DNA from: Paralvinella palmiformis
Lineage: Eukaryota > Annelida > Polychaeta > Terebellida > Alvinellidae
Assembly: GCA_025642065.1 (NCBI GenBank)
Contig: JAODUP010000050.1
Location: 497,001-561,000 of the forward strand
DNA: 64,000 nucleotides
Reading direction: 5' to 3'
The number at the start of each line of letters is the position of its first letter. The stretch's first letter is position 1. Below, in pieces: positions 11,751 through 24,589 of the stretch. The notes below the pieces were generated by a model. That model was not told the origin of the DNA. It was given only the letters and a program-made list of their open reading frames with translations, and searched no databases. The translations under genes were made by a program, and so were the position numbers.

Positions 11751-11924
11751 AATATTACATTGGTCCACAAGTTTATGCATGTTTAACTTGGATAAAGATG
11801 AAAATTAGTTGTTAGAATGGCATGAATTTGTAAGATGTTATTATTGATATAATAATACAAATGTATGTTGAGATGCTGAAATCGGGCATGTTTAAGGGTG
11901 TAAACACCGATTAATGTGATCTAG

Positions 11925-12030
11925 CCATTATGCTGCTACGTCTTCCATCCAGTTCAGCCTCAATCGCAAGGATTTTCTCCAACTTCGGTGCCATCCAGAC
12001 CAAACTACGTAACAGGTTGGGTATAGAGAA
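11925..12030 (+). mobile_element. hAT transposase dimerisation-domain fragment
   Basis: The open frame reads PSSSASIARIFSNFGAIQTK then LRNRLGIEN, the hAT C-terminal dimerisation motif (S..ERVFS..G.i.tk.RNRL). It is cut at about 12030 where a minus-strand SINE begins. Confidence 0.7.
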
Positions 12031-12276
12031 TATTATTATCCCTGACTCAGACCTGTTTCCACCCAGCGCATATCTCAACTCCCTAGGGAGCATAGAACGT
12101 ATGCTGCCATTATAGGCCCAAAGCGTTACTCAAATACATAGCCAGCACGACCCGTCAGGTACTCATTATTTTCTGGATGAGTGAACCAGTTGCCACTTGA
12201 CAGCATTGCAGCTCACGGGGCGCGCAGAACCCTTTGGCTACGAGTCCTATGCTCTAACTAACTGCGCTATCGCAGC
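12030..12276 (-). mobile_element. tRNA-derived SINE, family 3
   Basis: Reverse complement starts with a tRNA-like head (GATAGCGCAGTTAGTTAGAGC box A) and continues through the same body as the copies at 20425 and 57897, ending at about 12030 with the GTCTGAGTCAGGGATA segment. It interrupts the hAT fragment. Confidence 0.7.
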
Positions 12277-12635
12277 TATTATATGTTTCCGTATGTTTTA
12301 TGTATTATTATTGACGTACAGATGCTTACTGTTATTTTATTTTTGGGGGGGGGGGTAATATGTGTCCACTAATGTTAGATCAGTGTCTCATATGATGTAT
12401 GTTTCTGAATGTCTGTGTGTGATTACTAACAATAGTTAATGGACCGTAGCAGTATTAACTAAATAATGAAAAAAAGAGATAGAATAGGACCAAATATCAA
12501 GGAAAGTCAATGTATGTGTGTGTATCAGGCTATATTACTTATTTAATTAGGTCCATTGTGTCTGTGAAGACATAAAATAGAATATATGGGATAAGGTAGG
12601 TGTTTGCCCTCTGTTGCATCCATCCTGATATAAAA

Positions 12636-12810
12636 GGGCGCCTCCGCGGTCTAGCGGTAGCATGTTAGACCACAGATCACTACCACCTGAGTTCGAATCT
12701 CGGTGTGTGTGTGGGCATATCTGAAGGGTGTTTCATCTCTGACTTCGCTTCATTATCTATGGAGGTCGCTCGGCCCATTTAGCCTACCGTGTGCACAAAA
12801 GTGGCCGTAA
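12636..12810 (+). mobile_element. Family 2 SINE
   Basis: Complete head (GGTCTAGCGGTAGCATGTTAG) and body to GTGGCCGTAAGA; the (ATC)n tail is absent. Confidence 0.82.
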
Positions 12811-13118
12811 GAAATGCTGTTTTCCCTCGGTTATCGCTTGCCTCTTCCAAAACCCGGTAGTTTCCATTGATTATCAAACTGCCACCAAAATGTTTTGATT
12901 ATCTGAACGTTATGACAAACACTGGTTCAAGTAAACGTGTGTGTGTGTGTGTAGAATCTATCTGATACCTCCTAGTGAATAAGTTGCCACGGGTCATCCA
13001 TCCTTCTAAGGATAGTTCTGTAAATAAATATCAGATTTGTATCATTTATTATTTCCTAACAGGTAGCAATACAATCCGGAAATAGTTCAACGTCAGAGAG
13101 GAAGAGAGGAAAATAACC

Positions 13119-15492
13119 ATGTCTCGGGATACAACCAATCCCTTCCACTTTGGTAAGCCGACTGATCATTTACATAGCAATAGTAAAAACAGCTGAAGCT
13201 GGCCTCCTTTTTGTTAGGGTACCCTTACCATAGGACAGGGGGGGGGGCGTATGGAAAGGGTTGTTTAGAGGCTGCCTGATATGAGCAAGTGGTATTTTAT
13301 TGTCTTGATCATTTGTTGTGATGGTGGCTAATGGATTGCTTTGCTCATTTCAGTTTGTGCTGCATTGTTTTGTTTATTTTTGATGTCTTGCCTGTTTATT
13401 TAGGTATGAGAAGGGGGAGTCGCAGACAAGTACATCGCTCACTTAGTGTGGATGATGTTGCAAACCAATCGCGTCTGCTGCTGTCACGTTTCATACATGA
13501 CCGTATGCTATCGGATGGACTGGTACAAGCACCGCCACCTGAGGAGATTATTGAACCAGATACTCCAAGAGGTAATTTTTAGTTTATAGTCCAAGTGTGG
13601 GTGCCTCCATGGTCTAGCTGGTAGCGTGTTAGACCACAGATCACTACCACCTGAGTTTGAATCTTGGCATGGGCATATCTGAGTGGTGTTTCATCTTTAA
13701 CTTTGCTTTCATTACCTTTAAAGGTCGCTTGGCCCATTTAGCCTATCATGTGCACGAAAGTGGCCATAAAACATCAATCATCTTTATATTCCAAGTAGGA
13801 TTGTCATGGAAGAAATATTTCTGAATTAAAAAATTAAATGGTAAATTAATTTATGAATTTTGTTGTAGCAAACTTCAATTCCAAATTTATCAATTCCCTT
13901 TTAAAAAAAATAAGCAATTCCAATTCTGGAATTGCCCATAAATTCCAAAATTGAGAGTTAGAGTGGTGAATATTTGAACACTTTTGTTATGTTTCTGTGT
14001 GTTTTATGTACAGTTGGGCCCCATTATAACACAGTCTTTGGGGTCCACAAGCAGTCGACTGTGTTATAGGTGAACCGCGAAGCGAGACAGGGGCACTATC
14101 AGTTGTGGATTTTATGCCATTTTGCATAAAATTGCTCTGTCGTGGATTCCACAATTCGGGATCCAAGTCTGGCTGTGTTATATACGTTTTTGTGTTATAA
14201 TGGACTGCAATATAATGGGGCCCGACTATAATTATTTACAAACATGTACATACTATTATTTGTGTGCTTTATGTAGATAATAAATGTTTATTTCGCATTT
14301 TGTCCATTTGATTTAATCAATTAATGGTGAATTATGCCTGAAAATTAGTTTAGCCCAAAATGGGGATTTAGTTAACCTGCCTACCCTGATTTGTAACTTA
14401 TAAGTTAATATATGTACCTTAAGTTTTAGTCATTTCTACAAAAGGCAATTAAAATAGCGGTGTGCTGTTTCATGTTATTAGACGCTGTTGGATAAAAAGT
14501 GATCTTGTGGTTTCAGTTGAATTTATTCTTTCTTTATTTTTCAAGTTATAATGTGCTACCAGTAAGATGATCTCTTAAGTCATATTGAATGTACAGGTCC
14601 ACCTCTGGAAAGAATAAGTGAAGTGGCGCATGCATTAAAAGTAATTGGAGATGAATTGGATCGAGATGAAAGATTTCGAAGGTACGGTACTGATCTTGTC
14701 TAGGTGTAAAGAAGTATTGTATGTATTGACCTTTATATAGTTAATAATATTTCCCTGTTACAACACATTTTATGGTGTTTCTGATCATACATGTCACAGT
14801 CACCAACCACAATTAAATAAATTCTGTTGCAATTAAAATAACAGCTCTTAGAGAAACAAATCTGACTACTAGAATTAAATTTAAAAAAATTAACTGACTG
14901 CAAAAAAAGCCCTGTAATTATAAATAATTCTGGCCTTTGATGGCCATGATTTTGCATCATCGCATTTCAATCACGCCGTTCACATTGTACATAAAAACAA
15001 CGGGTGAATCCAGTGAAAGAAACAGCATCAAATAATAATGTTGTAAATATTAATTTATTATTTATGTTATCAGTATTTACTTCTTGAATGGGAGAGAGAT
15101 ATTATGAGGTATCTTTCTGCTCGTGTTAAATGGGATAATAGTGTGTGGTAGAAGAGATGATGTTTATTTTATGGTAAATATTAATCATAAACAAAAAGAT
15201 TAGCAAGGTACTTGCTTGCTATTTGTCCAAAAAAAGCCATTTAATAAAAGTATTTGAAAAAAGAGCAAATAGCTGGGATTAAATAGATTTATAAGAATAT
15301 TTTATGGTGTGTGTTGGCAGCGTGTTGGACCACAGATCACTACCACCTGAGTTAGAATTTTGGCATAGGCATATCTGAAGGTTGTTTCATCTTTGACTTT
15401 GCTTCATTGCTTTTGGGGATTGCTTGGCCCATTTAGTCTAATATGTGCATAAACGTGGCCATAAAACATATTTACACACACACACACACACA

Positions 15493-15535
<43 letters not shown>

Positions 15536-18500
15536 ACACACACATATATATATTAGTGGGTGATTTAGCCCACAGAGAAGCCATATGGGAGCATTTCAGA
15601 GTTTATTCTACAATTTTCTTTTAACTATAAAAATGTTGAGTATGGTGCAGTGTAAGTAATGCAGGATCAATAAAACAAATATTCCATAGCACGGCATTCA
15701 TCTCAAAATGGCATCCAGGTAAAAAAGACATGGTCAAATTTTGTCAAGAAAAAGTGGGAAAACAGATGAATTAAATTAAGGGCACTAGACTTTATGCTCA
15801 CCAATGGTACCAAATATTAGCACTCATCAGCGTGGCCAGTGCGGATCTGTTGATACTCGCCAGGAGAAAAATCTGCTTGTCATGGTGAATGGCGAGTGGT
15901 CAATTTCGACCACCAAGAAGAGGGAGTACCACAAGGAAGCAGTAACATTATTCAGCATGAAAATAAATAACATAGTTAAATGCTTGCTGAATGGTGTTAA
16001 CTCTTCCCTATTCGTAGATGGCTTCCAGATATGCTACCAGTCAATAAATATGAATTCCATAGAAATAATACTACAGTTGTGTCTTAATAAATTAGAAATT
16101 TGGACTGATGAGAATTGCTTCAAATTGGCATTCAGGACCTCCCCAGAGGAGAGTCTGTATGTTGAATCTAATGAGGAACCTCTTTACAGATGGAGAGAAT
16201 GACTATCTCTACAATATGCACTACAGTTAAGCAGTTCTCCAGAAAATCCTACATTTGATATCATGTTGAACCCAAAACTCCAAGATAACTTCTTGCTCAC
16301 ACCGAAGACTATCACAACTTTTGGAAATAGAATACGGTCTTTGAGAGAAGACTTGGAGATTGACCGATATCAAATAGAAAATATATGCCTACCTCATATC
16401 CAAAATTGGGATATGATGGAACCAACAATTTTGTATGATCTGAGAGTGGAGGAGAAATCCAATGTTTGTCCATCAGAATTTCAAAGCTGTTTTCGCATCA
16501 CACAGAATAAATATGATGACCATCAGTTCATGTATACTGATGGTTCAAAAGAAGGTGGAACGTGCATGATGGAACGTCTGTGTTACGTGGTCTCGATATA
16601 CACAGCAGAACTTCGAGCTATTTATCTTGCACTCCATCATGGTATTAGCTCTACTGGGAACAAATTTATTATATGCGTGGATTCGTTGTCCTGCCTACAG
16701 GCCATAGAAAATTTTGACATAGAAAATCCACTTGTCCTCAGTATTTTAGAACTACATTCCACCTTGAAAATTCTACAAAAGGATGTAGTATTCTACTGGG
16801 TACAGAGGCATGTCGGTATTCATGGCAAAAAAACCCGCTGATAAGGCTGCCAAAACTGCTCTAAAAGGTCGGAAGATCAACATTCTGTTAGCTTTCACTG
16901 ACTTCCCACCTATCATAAAGCAATATGTAAGAAAGCAGTGGTCAGATTTCTGGTCACTGCAGTCTGAAAATAAATTGCATGCAGTGCAGCCTGCATTAGG
17001 GTGTTCGGTGTGGTCCTGTCGGAAATGGCGTCGTGAGGAAATTGTTCTCTGCCGCTTATGGATCGGGCACTCTTTCCTCACCCATAGATACCTCTTGGCT
17101 GGAGAAGATCCACCAGAGTGTATCTCCTGCCTTGAACACCCGACAGTCGATCACATCCTCCTTCATTACTCAGAATATCACCACATGAGAGTATGTTATT
17201 ATCAAGCAGAGTCTCGGAAAGAGCTGCTAGAGAATATTGCCCCGGACACAATTTTAAAATTCCTAAGAGAAGCTGGTCTTTTCTTCCTAATATGATTTAT
17301 TTAAAGTGAGAACATCCAGTCAATATCATAAACTTATCTATTATTTGCTCTATAGAAGCAGGTTTTCTCTTTAACAGAAACCTACTTAATTATCTCTAAT
17401 CAAAACTAGTTATTATTCACAACATTTTATCAAATTAAACACTATTTTCTAAGATTACGAATCTGATTTGATCTTTTTAACAACCTTATACATCTAATGT
17501 ATTGTTTATATATTTACCATTTATATGTAACAATTTACACCATTACATTTTAGCTTATAAATAGCTTTTATCGACACCAGTAATCCGGGTTATTAACCTT
17601 TTACTAAAGATTCTTTAATACAGTTTAATTTGCAACCGTTCTAGGACACTGAATGGCCTAAATTGTGCCGATGCGTCATTAAACAACATTAATCCATCCA
17701 TCCTAGACTCTCTAATTGGAATAAATAAACAGTATATATGTGTCGCTATTTATTATTTTTCAGTCTCGTCGATGGCATAAACATCACTGAATCAAGACAG
17801 ACCTTCTACAATGTTGCCATGAAACTTTTTGGTGACGGTAATTTTAACTGGGGTCGTGTTGTTGCTCTCTTTTATTTTGCCTACAGGCTGGTCGTTAAGG
17901 TAAGCAGAATCATCATTAATCATCAATAGGAAACTTAGTGTTAGCTAACAAATTAGTCCAATGTCTCAGTGAAACATACGTGTCATGTTCAGAATGTTTA
18001 TCTGTGATGAAATGATGACAATGGCAAAATTAGCACAATATTCCATTTTTCTATTTGCATATTTATCATCTGCCTGTTTTAACAATGTTAATATCGTTAT
18101 TAAAGTTTCTTTATCATTTTCAGAAGTATTCTATTTATTGCAAATATGTCGATCATTCAAAATGCTTTAAACAAAATTTAGTCATTGCTTATGCTGTCTA
18201 ATCTGGAGTTGTCTAATTGTAGGCAATCAGACAGCAGCTAGACCAAATACCATTCCTTCGTAGTGTTGTTGAGTGGACAGTTCACTTTATCATGGAACAT
18301 GTAGCATCATGGATCATTGAACGAGGAGGATGGGTAAGTAGGCTCTGTTAGATCACTGAATCTATTATGTCCTTTATGGCAGCTTGGGCGCCTCCATGGT
18401 CTAGTTGATAGCACGTTGAACCACAGATCACTACCACCCTAGTTCGAATCTCGGCATGGGCATATCTGAAGGGTGTTTCGTGTTTCGACTTTGCTTCATT

Positions 18501-19027
18501 ACTTTCGGAGGTCACTTGGCCCATTTAGCCTACCTTGTGCCCAAAAGTAGCCATAAAACGTCGATCATGATTTATGGGAGCTTGTTGATATTATGATTAC
18601 TGCTGTAATCTGGAAAGCTGGATGACACCGAAAATAAATGTAAACGGCTTGATTATGATGATGATTGATGTTTTACGGCCACTTTTTTGCACATGGTAGG
18701 CTAAATGGGACTAAAGCAAATGTTAAGGGGAATATTATGGAGTAGTTTGTCCTTAACTTTTACAAAAGAGCAAAATATTCAAATAAATTGCTACTTACTA
18801 CTGTGCTTAGACTATGAACAAGACTGTGATTAAGAAATCTGTGATTGTTATTTAGTTAAACGTCCGGATTACTGATGTTAAGCATCCAGAGTGTTAACAA
18901 ATTCCAACTTCTGATCACATTTTAGGAATCGATCGAGGAATATTTTGGTGCTACTGCTGTACAGGTTGTGGGGATTTTCCTGACAGGTCTGCTCCTTAGT
19001 ATCGTGTTAGTGGTCCTGAGACGCTGA
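13119..19027 (+). CDS. BAX: BAX-like pro-apoptotic Bcl-2 family protein, six coding exons
   Basis: Coding exons join as 13119-13152, 13404-13571, 14597-14681, 17764-17899, 18223-18333 and 18926-19027, all with GT-AG introns and matching phases, giving 211 residues. BH3 is at about 74-92 with the IGDELD core typical of BAX. BH1 is at about 118-137 (DGNFNWGRVVALFYFA, the BAX signature). BH2 is at about 171-185 (WIIERGGW..). A hydrophobic tail anchor at 192-208 is followed by LRR and the stop. Residues 29-45 resemble a BH4-like first helix. Family knowledge: BAX/BAK proteins insert into the outer mitochondrial membrane and form pores that release cytochrome c. BAX is preferred to BAK on the BH1 and BH3 wording; the length equals human BAK, so BAK cannot be wholly excluded. 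The start at 13119 (aaccATG) lies in a 34-nt coding exon preceded by a possible untranslated-exon acceptor ending at 13062. Intron 3 (14682-17763) carries a LINE and a SINE. Confidence 0.93.
13594..13786 (+). mobile_element. Family 2 SINE in BAX-like intron 2
   Basis: Full-length but diverged copy directly after coding exon 2. It abuts a family of AATTCC-rich elements at its right side, with TCCAAGT on both sides. Confidence 0.8.
13787..13965 (+). repeat. AATTCC-rich element, right half, in BAX-like intron 2
   Basis: From ATTCCAAGTAGGATTGTCAT to CTGGAATTGCCCATAAATTC. Its left side is joined to a family 2 SINE. Confidence 0.6.
14012..14231. mobile_element. Pogo/Tigger-like MITE
   Basis: About 220 bp bounded by inverted ends GTTGGGCCCCATTATA (left) and TATAATGGGGCCCGAC (right), with TA next to each end. 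No coding capacity is seen. The GGGCCCCATTATAACACAG-type end and TA target duplication fit non-autonomous pogo-type elements. It sits in intron 2 of the BAX-like gene. Confidence 0.65.
15312..15470 (+). mobile_element. Family 2 SINE, 5'-shortened, in BAX-like intron 3
   Basis: Starts within the head (GGCAGCGTGTTGGACCACAG) and runs to GTGGCCATAAAACAT, followed by (CA)n and (TA)n runs. Confidence 0.78.
15476..15553. repeat. Compound (CA)n(TA)n microsatellite in BAX-like intron 3
   Basis: CA units, then about 15 TA units, then CA and TA again, immediately after a family 2 SINE. Confidence 0.88.
15790..17296 (+). mobile_element. LINE remnant with RT end, RNase H and Cys-rich tail
   Basis: The frame at 15804-16202 holds the RT thumb region (SLFVDGFQICYQS in the position of the FADD box, here with D-G instead of D-D). 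The frame at 16263-16841 has the RNase H domain: MYTDGSKEGG, SIYTAELRAIYLAL, ICVDSLSCLQAI and a closing WVQRHVGIHG. The frame at 16810-17295 finishes it and adds the LCRLWIGHSFLTHRYLL...CISC..H.TVDHILL tail zinc-binding-like segment. RNase H after the RT points to the I/LOA-like LINE groups. Frameshifts and lost catalytic residues make it dead. It lies in sense orientation inside intron 3 of the BAX-like gene. Confidence 0.85.
18387..18570 (+). mobile_element. Family 2 SINE in BAX-like intron 5
   Basis: Full-length copy flanked by TTTATGGCAGCTTG (18373-18386) and TTTATGGGAGCTTG (18571-18584), a target duplication with one mismatch. Confidence 0.85.
18655..18711 (-). mobile_element. Family 2 SINE 3' fragment
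   Basis: Only the tail half (TGATGTTTTACGGCCACTTT to GCTAAATGGG) remains, in antisense to the BAX-like gene. Confidence 0.65.
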
Positions 19028-19315
19028 TGTCACAATGGTAATATGCAACCAACAGCAACAGTATTCCATTCAGGATCTACATCTGTCCGATCCATGTCCC
19101 TCATGATCTACACCCAGTAAATGAATCCAATCCATGGCTGAGGGAAAGAGTTAAATGTTTTTCAGTATATTGTTTACATTTATTATTTAATACTCTCAGG
19201 TTAAATATACGTTTTCATAGCCAGACAAATTTAAATCTATGTTTCGTAGTCAAAATAATATTTTTATGGTGTGTGGCTTTGTTTTTGAATATTACATTAG
19301 TATTTTTATTTAAGA

Positions 19316-19321
19316 AATAAA
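19316..19321 (+). terminator. Polyadenylation signal AATAAA of the BAX-like gene
   Basis: A canonical AATAAA lies about 290 nt after the BAX-like stop codon, a normal animal 3' UTR length. No other strong hexamer lies between it and the stop. Cleavage would be expected some 10-30 nt downstream. Confidence 0.6.
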
Positions 19322-20424
19322 ACTTAACCACAAGGGTCAAGGTGTATCATGCATTTATTTTTTGTTATTGACACAGTTGTTTCAACCATTCATCATCATC
19401 ATCGGTGTTCAACAAAATGTACATATAATGCTAAGTGATGTTCCGATTATGTACACCAAGTGTACATTGTGTATATACGTTGTTACGCGTTGGAGAAAGT
19501 AGTCATTTATGTGCCATAGCCACAGATGTTGTATCCGTTGTATATTCTCTGGGGATAGTAATGACTAGTACCACAGAGGTGTGTTTAGTATTAGCTTACT
19601 GTTCGTGTAGGTGATAGACTGCCATAAGATGTCTTGATTATAGCAAGATTTATGTTCAGGTAAGAATTGTGCCATAGAAACACCACCCGACATGTTTGCT
19701 CGTTATCAATGACTGTAAGAAAGGTGACATAAACGTGATTTTTGATGAGATAGAAACACTATTTTTGGTCAACTACTATTCGTAAAGATATTAATGACAA
19801 CATAACAATATCACTGATGCTAATTTTTTATTATTATGGGAGACATGTGATGTAGTTATAATTCATGTTTTATTATTTTTATTCAGCAAACATTAATGCC
19901 GAGTATTTTATGGCATATAATTTATCTGAACTGCAATTTTGAATAGACTCAGCCACTGATATTTTAATTGCATTTTTATTAATTCTTTTTTAGTAATTCC
20001 AATGTTTCTGCATACCTTGTTATACAATTGTATAAATGTTAATTTTTAATGCATGGGCAAAACATTTTTCTTTGCTTTTTCAAATTTATTTTCATTACGT
20101 CAGTGATATAAATCAGAGAATTTTGTTCAATGTAGATGTGCAGGTGCTTGATTAATTTATTATTTCCTGATGCGACTGTCTGCTTCCTATTTACTGTAAA
20201 GAAAGCTACATGGACTTCTAGCTTTGATTTCCTGCTGAGTTTAATCGGCATGATATTTCTAAGATTGTATTCATTTGCGAATGTTAACCATCTTAACTTT
20301 ATGTGAACTAGGAATCATAGAAATCATTACATGTGTAAGACTTAGACTGTGCACTATATTCACTTGTTATGGCAGTGAACTGTTTCGTAAGAGTGACTTA
20401 TTTTTTCACAATAAGATCTTATAT
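19322..20424. other. No gene seen downstream of the BAX-like gene
   Basis: AT-rich intergenic DNA. A minus-strand 70-codon frame at 20039-20251 has no family features. Confidence 0.5.
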
Positions 20425-20572
20425 CGAGCCGTGATAGTGCAGTTAGTTAGAGCATAGGACTCGTAGCCGAACGCTTGGCGCTTATAACGGCAGCATGCAT
20501 TATATGCTCCCTTGGTAGTTGAGATATGCGCTGGGTGGAATAGGGGCACTATATAAATGTCACATATTATTA
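20425..20572 (+). mobile_element. Family 3 SINE, internally deleted
   Basis: Head GAGCCGTGATAGTGCAGTTA..AGAGCATAGGACTCGTAGCC followed by the 3' body (GGCAGCATGCATTATATGCT). The middle, including box B, is missing. Confidence 0.7.
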
Positions 20573-21883
20573 TATCATGATTCACTGGACAGTACCAACT
20601 CGTTATGCCAGTATACTTATTTCAAGTAGAGCCGATACATCTTACAGGGTTTCACACCAAAGTAGTGTCACACTGCACCCAGCTGCCTTAATATAGTAAC
20701 AGCTGCTCATTGATATTACAGTCATAAATTCTCCATTAGCCAAATTAACCGCTGATATTATCATCTGTCTGGATGATGACTAGTCATCTGTTTCTCCACA
20801 AACAGATAAGCACCTATGATGATGATGATGATGATGCTGACCACAGCCTCATCAATTCTGGCCATTTCACCAACATTCCAAGCTAAGTAAACCCTCGCTT
20901 TTCATTAGCAATGAGGCTTGGTATCTCGATTGATTATCTGTAAGGTGCTTACGTTGGGACCTCAAGTTCGGGTTTGCTTGCCGTTGTTAGGAATATTGGA
21001 CAGCTTTTAGCTTTGCACGTCACCAGTCCACTATCTATAAGTAGTAGCTGGTATCAGTAAGCAACAATTGATGAGGAAGAAAGGAACTTCTCACCAAACG
21101 GGAAATGTCTGTTCATCGTAAGGACAAAGCAGGAATGCGAGCGAATGAAGCGTAAATGCCGGTGAATGGTTATACATATCTGAAATGTGGCCTCATTTAA
21201 GTGCCACATAAATTAAATTGTAAGATGTACCTGAAACAATAGATTTCTTTGCAGAATTATTAATGCTCTTGTGTGTGTGTGTGTGTGTGCAAAAAATTTA
21301 TTTGTTATCATCATAAATGTGAATATTATATTATTCTAACAGAATACATTTGTCTGCTTTGAACTCTTTGTGATGCCCATAGAATGCTGATGTTGTAAAT
21401 TACTGTCCAATTGTGTGTACATTCCATCGATTGATGTGTTAGTTTTGTTGACACAGTTTTCATCTCTGCATTGTAAGCCATTTAATGCCAATGTGCTTTC
21501 TTACTGATGTCTGCCTTTCTTCGTGTCAGATGCGTGTTGCAGCGAAGTCAAGGAGTAAACAGGCAGCCTACTTGTACTTTTGTCTTGCCCAGATAATGTC
21601 ACCCTCCAAACGAATGTTTTGTCCATTGTTTGCAAACAGTCTACCCAATGGTGTACAGGAAATAAAGGTTGTTTTTTATATATATATATATTCATGACCT
21701 TAATAGTGATCTCAGTGACAGCTGACTAATGAATGGAGTTAGGTGGTTATATTAATTCATTGCTTTGGGATATATCCTGTATCATTTCACACACGCACAC
21801 TACCATGATTATAATTTAGTTATTAATTTCATTAATTTATTTGTATTAATTTATGATCATTATTCTCATCGTCATATTATCAT

Positions 21884-21930
<47 letters not shown>

Positions 21931-22349
21931 CCAAGTTGTGACATCCATGGTTTACCAGTTCCAAGTGTTGAAAAGTTGTAATTAGACATATATATGTGAA
22001 AATATTACATATATGTATTGTAAAGAAATTATTTATTGTATCATATTCACATTTACTTGTGGTAATAGTTTTCCTTGGTTTCTTTATCTCGAAGATGGAA
22101 TCAGTTCTTTCTATTTATTTTATTAAAAAATCCTGATAATCATATTACATTTTCATGTATTTTAATGACTACTATGCTGTGATCATGTCCGCCTTTTAAC
22201 CTACCGGTATTGTAATTATTATTTAATGATTGAAATCAGGTTGCCATAACAACATGTCTACTTGTACTCTAATATTTAACAGAACCACGGCAGCTAAATG
22301 ACAGGGTATAACAGGTCTCTCTCTCTATATATATATATATGTATGTGTG

Positions 22350-22385
<36 letters not shown>

Positions 22386-24013
22386 GCGCCATTCGCCTAA
22401 TTGTTTCATGCATAATTATTATTATTAATCTATGCATAAACATCATCTGTGCCAGATACGGGTGTAATTCCATTTATCCCGTTTTAGCCATTTCTTATTG
22501 ATGTCCCGTGGTCTATGTGTTTGTACGAACTATCATTCCTATCCTATCTATTCTCCTATGGCATATCATCTTCTATGACACAGACTAGTAGCTCAATGTT
22601 ACGTGGACAACTTCCATGTAAATACCACTGTACGTGTATATTTTTGAACGTTAAGAGAACAGACGAACATCCGTCTCTAAACATCGTCTTGACACAACTG
22701 CTCAGAATTCCGACGACCATAATGCAGAGATGCCAAACGAACGTCGTTTTCCCCATCCAGTAACAACGTCCATCTCGCGTTGCCGTAACAGGCAGTGAGC
22801 GAACACCCCGCCCGAGAATTAGACATTGAAGTCTCCACCAACAGCTCCACGACTATTAGCAATAAATCGGCACGTTCCATCTGCCGTTGTTTGAGATGTT
22901 TGTATTTCTTCCCGAGGTGATACATGTTTTTCAAAGAGGTTCATCCGTGCCTTCGTTTACGTGGCCAACATGAGTTAAATGTCGACCATTATTTGCGGCG
23001 ATATTTGAAAGTTTTATAGCCATTACTGGGAATGATACATTATTTTGAGTTATCATGGGTTTCTTTTTTTTTGTGGGAGGGCAGGGGGTCAAAATATGCT
23101 CTATTACAATTTATGTATTTAATTAACCATAACGTCCTGTTTCCCGAATTGTCTCTGTCCAGGAGTTATTTACCATCTTCGTGAAGATAAAAGTAGCCGT
23201 GTTGTTTCCGGGAATTTCGTTGTACCGACGTGACAAATATATTATAATCATAGATGGAGAAGCCCGGATACATGAAGTCGTCTGCCATTCGCAGGTCCCT
23301 ATGTTGACGATCCAGTTAGACGTTTAGAATTGTAACTCCTTTAATGAAGAACGACTTCCTCGTTCATTCAGTTGTCTCTCGATGTAAACCCCTTCCGTCG
23401 CCCCCCCCCCCCATCCACGTGTCTTGTATATATTTCGCTAATTAATACCGTTGGCCATATTTCAATTCGTGCTAAACGTGGAAAGTGTATATTAAATATT
23501 AACAGCAAACATTCACTCTGTTAAAAAATACAGAAAGGCTACAATTCTCGCTGTCTCTATTTACCAATAAAGAATGCCGTTGTCGTTTTAAGGTATTGTA
23601 TAGGATATACCATTTATTGTTATTTTACCATAATTGTACGTTTTGGTCAATAATTTATTTCAAAGCCAACTTCTATTTACTATCGGTGACCCAGCGATGC
23701 AAATGGTAACCATGAACGTTTCGTATTGTCCTTGTGTGTAATAAAAACACGGTATCGGTTAAATGCTTCTAATGTATGTATGGTGTCATATGATTGTTTA
23801 TAAGTGTTAACGGGATGAGTTCTACCGATTGTGGAGAACCATAATAAATATGTTTGTTGTACGTTGTTAGTTTATTACGTCGAATTCAGTCAACCACCGA
23901 AATTCAGTTCGTGACGCATCGAACTTTTTCTTTTTAATTTCTCTCACGAGAGTACTCACACGGTGATATGTCCGAGACGAAACAAGCGTCACGGGTAAAC
24001 AAAACACACAAAC

Positions 24014-24050
<37 letters not shown>

Positions 24051-24061
24051 TAGTTAACCTA
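20573..24061. other. Intergenic, microsatellites only
   Basis: Holds (ATG)n at 20815, (GT)n at 21272, (TA)n at 21884, and a (TC)(TA)(GT) compound at 22315-22382. Overlapping short frames at 22500-22934 on both strands show no domain. Confidence 0.5.
21884..21928. repeat. (TA)n microsatellite
   Basis: About 22 uninterrupted TA units in the intergenic region after the BAX-like gene. Confidence 0.9.
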
Positions 24062-24113
24062 TATACTACCACTCGTGTTCGAATCTTGGCATGTGCATAT
24101 CTGAAGGTTGTTT
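24062..24113 (+). mobile_element. Family 2 SINE fragment
   Basis: Box B (GTTCGAATCTTGGC) through GAAGGTTGTTTCATGA only, next to a (TA)n run. Confidence 0.6.
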
Positions 24114-24589
24114 CATGACATATAATAGGGCAGGAGTAATACAGATTCTCTGCACACACAAAATTAAAATGCACACATCACAATAAATGCCCGTATTCAT
24201 AGGTTCAGAACTCGAAGCGCGTTGTTTTTGTCGGTGCTGTTTGGTCAGCCCCCCCCCATTAAACAGCACTGTGTGTTCGGTCTAGTTTTCTTTCGGGTCA
24301 ATGGTTACACTCAATTGTTCCTCATACACGGCTAGACATAAAATTAAAAACGCGCAATAGTTCAATCTCGATAATTTCCTTCTCGGATGTTTGTCGCGAT
24401 GTTCAGATCGATAGATTATTTATAATTTTCTTTTCAGGGAATTTATTATCATCTGATACTAGATCAGACTATCATCACATCGATCTGCTGCTGCTGGGAG
24501 CCTAAGTTTGTTAGATATCGATACATCTAACCTGACAATCAATCAATCCATGGCCCAACGTTTAGCGCGATTGGCCACAGATCTATAGA

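Noticed and set aside
16810..17295. Independent host gene
   Set aside because: It continues the RNase H and Cys-rich tail of the adjacent LINE after a frameshift.
24017..24174. IYIYIY-rich frames here and at 931, 22298, 38034, 51723 and 53980
   Set aside because: They are translations of (TA)n microsatellites.
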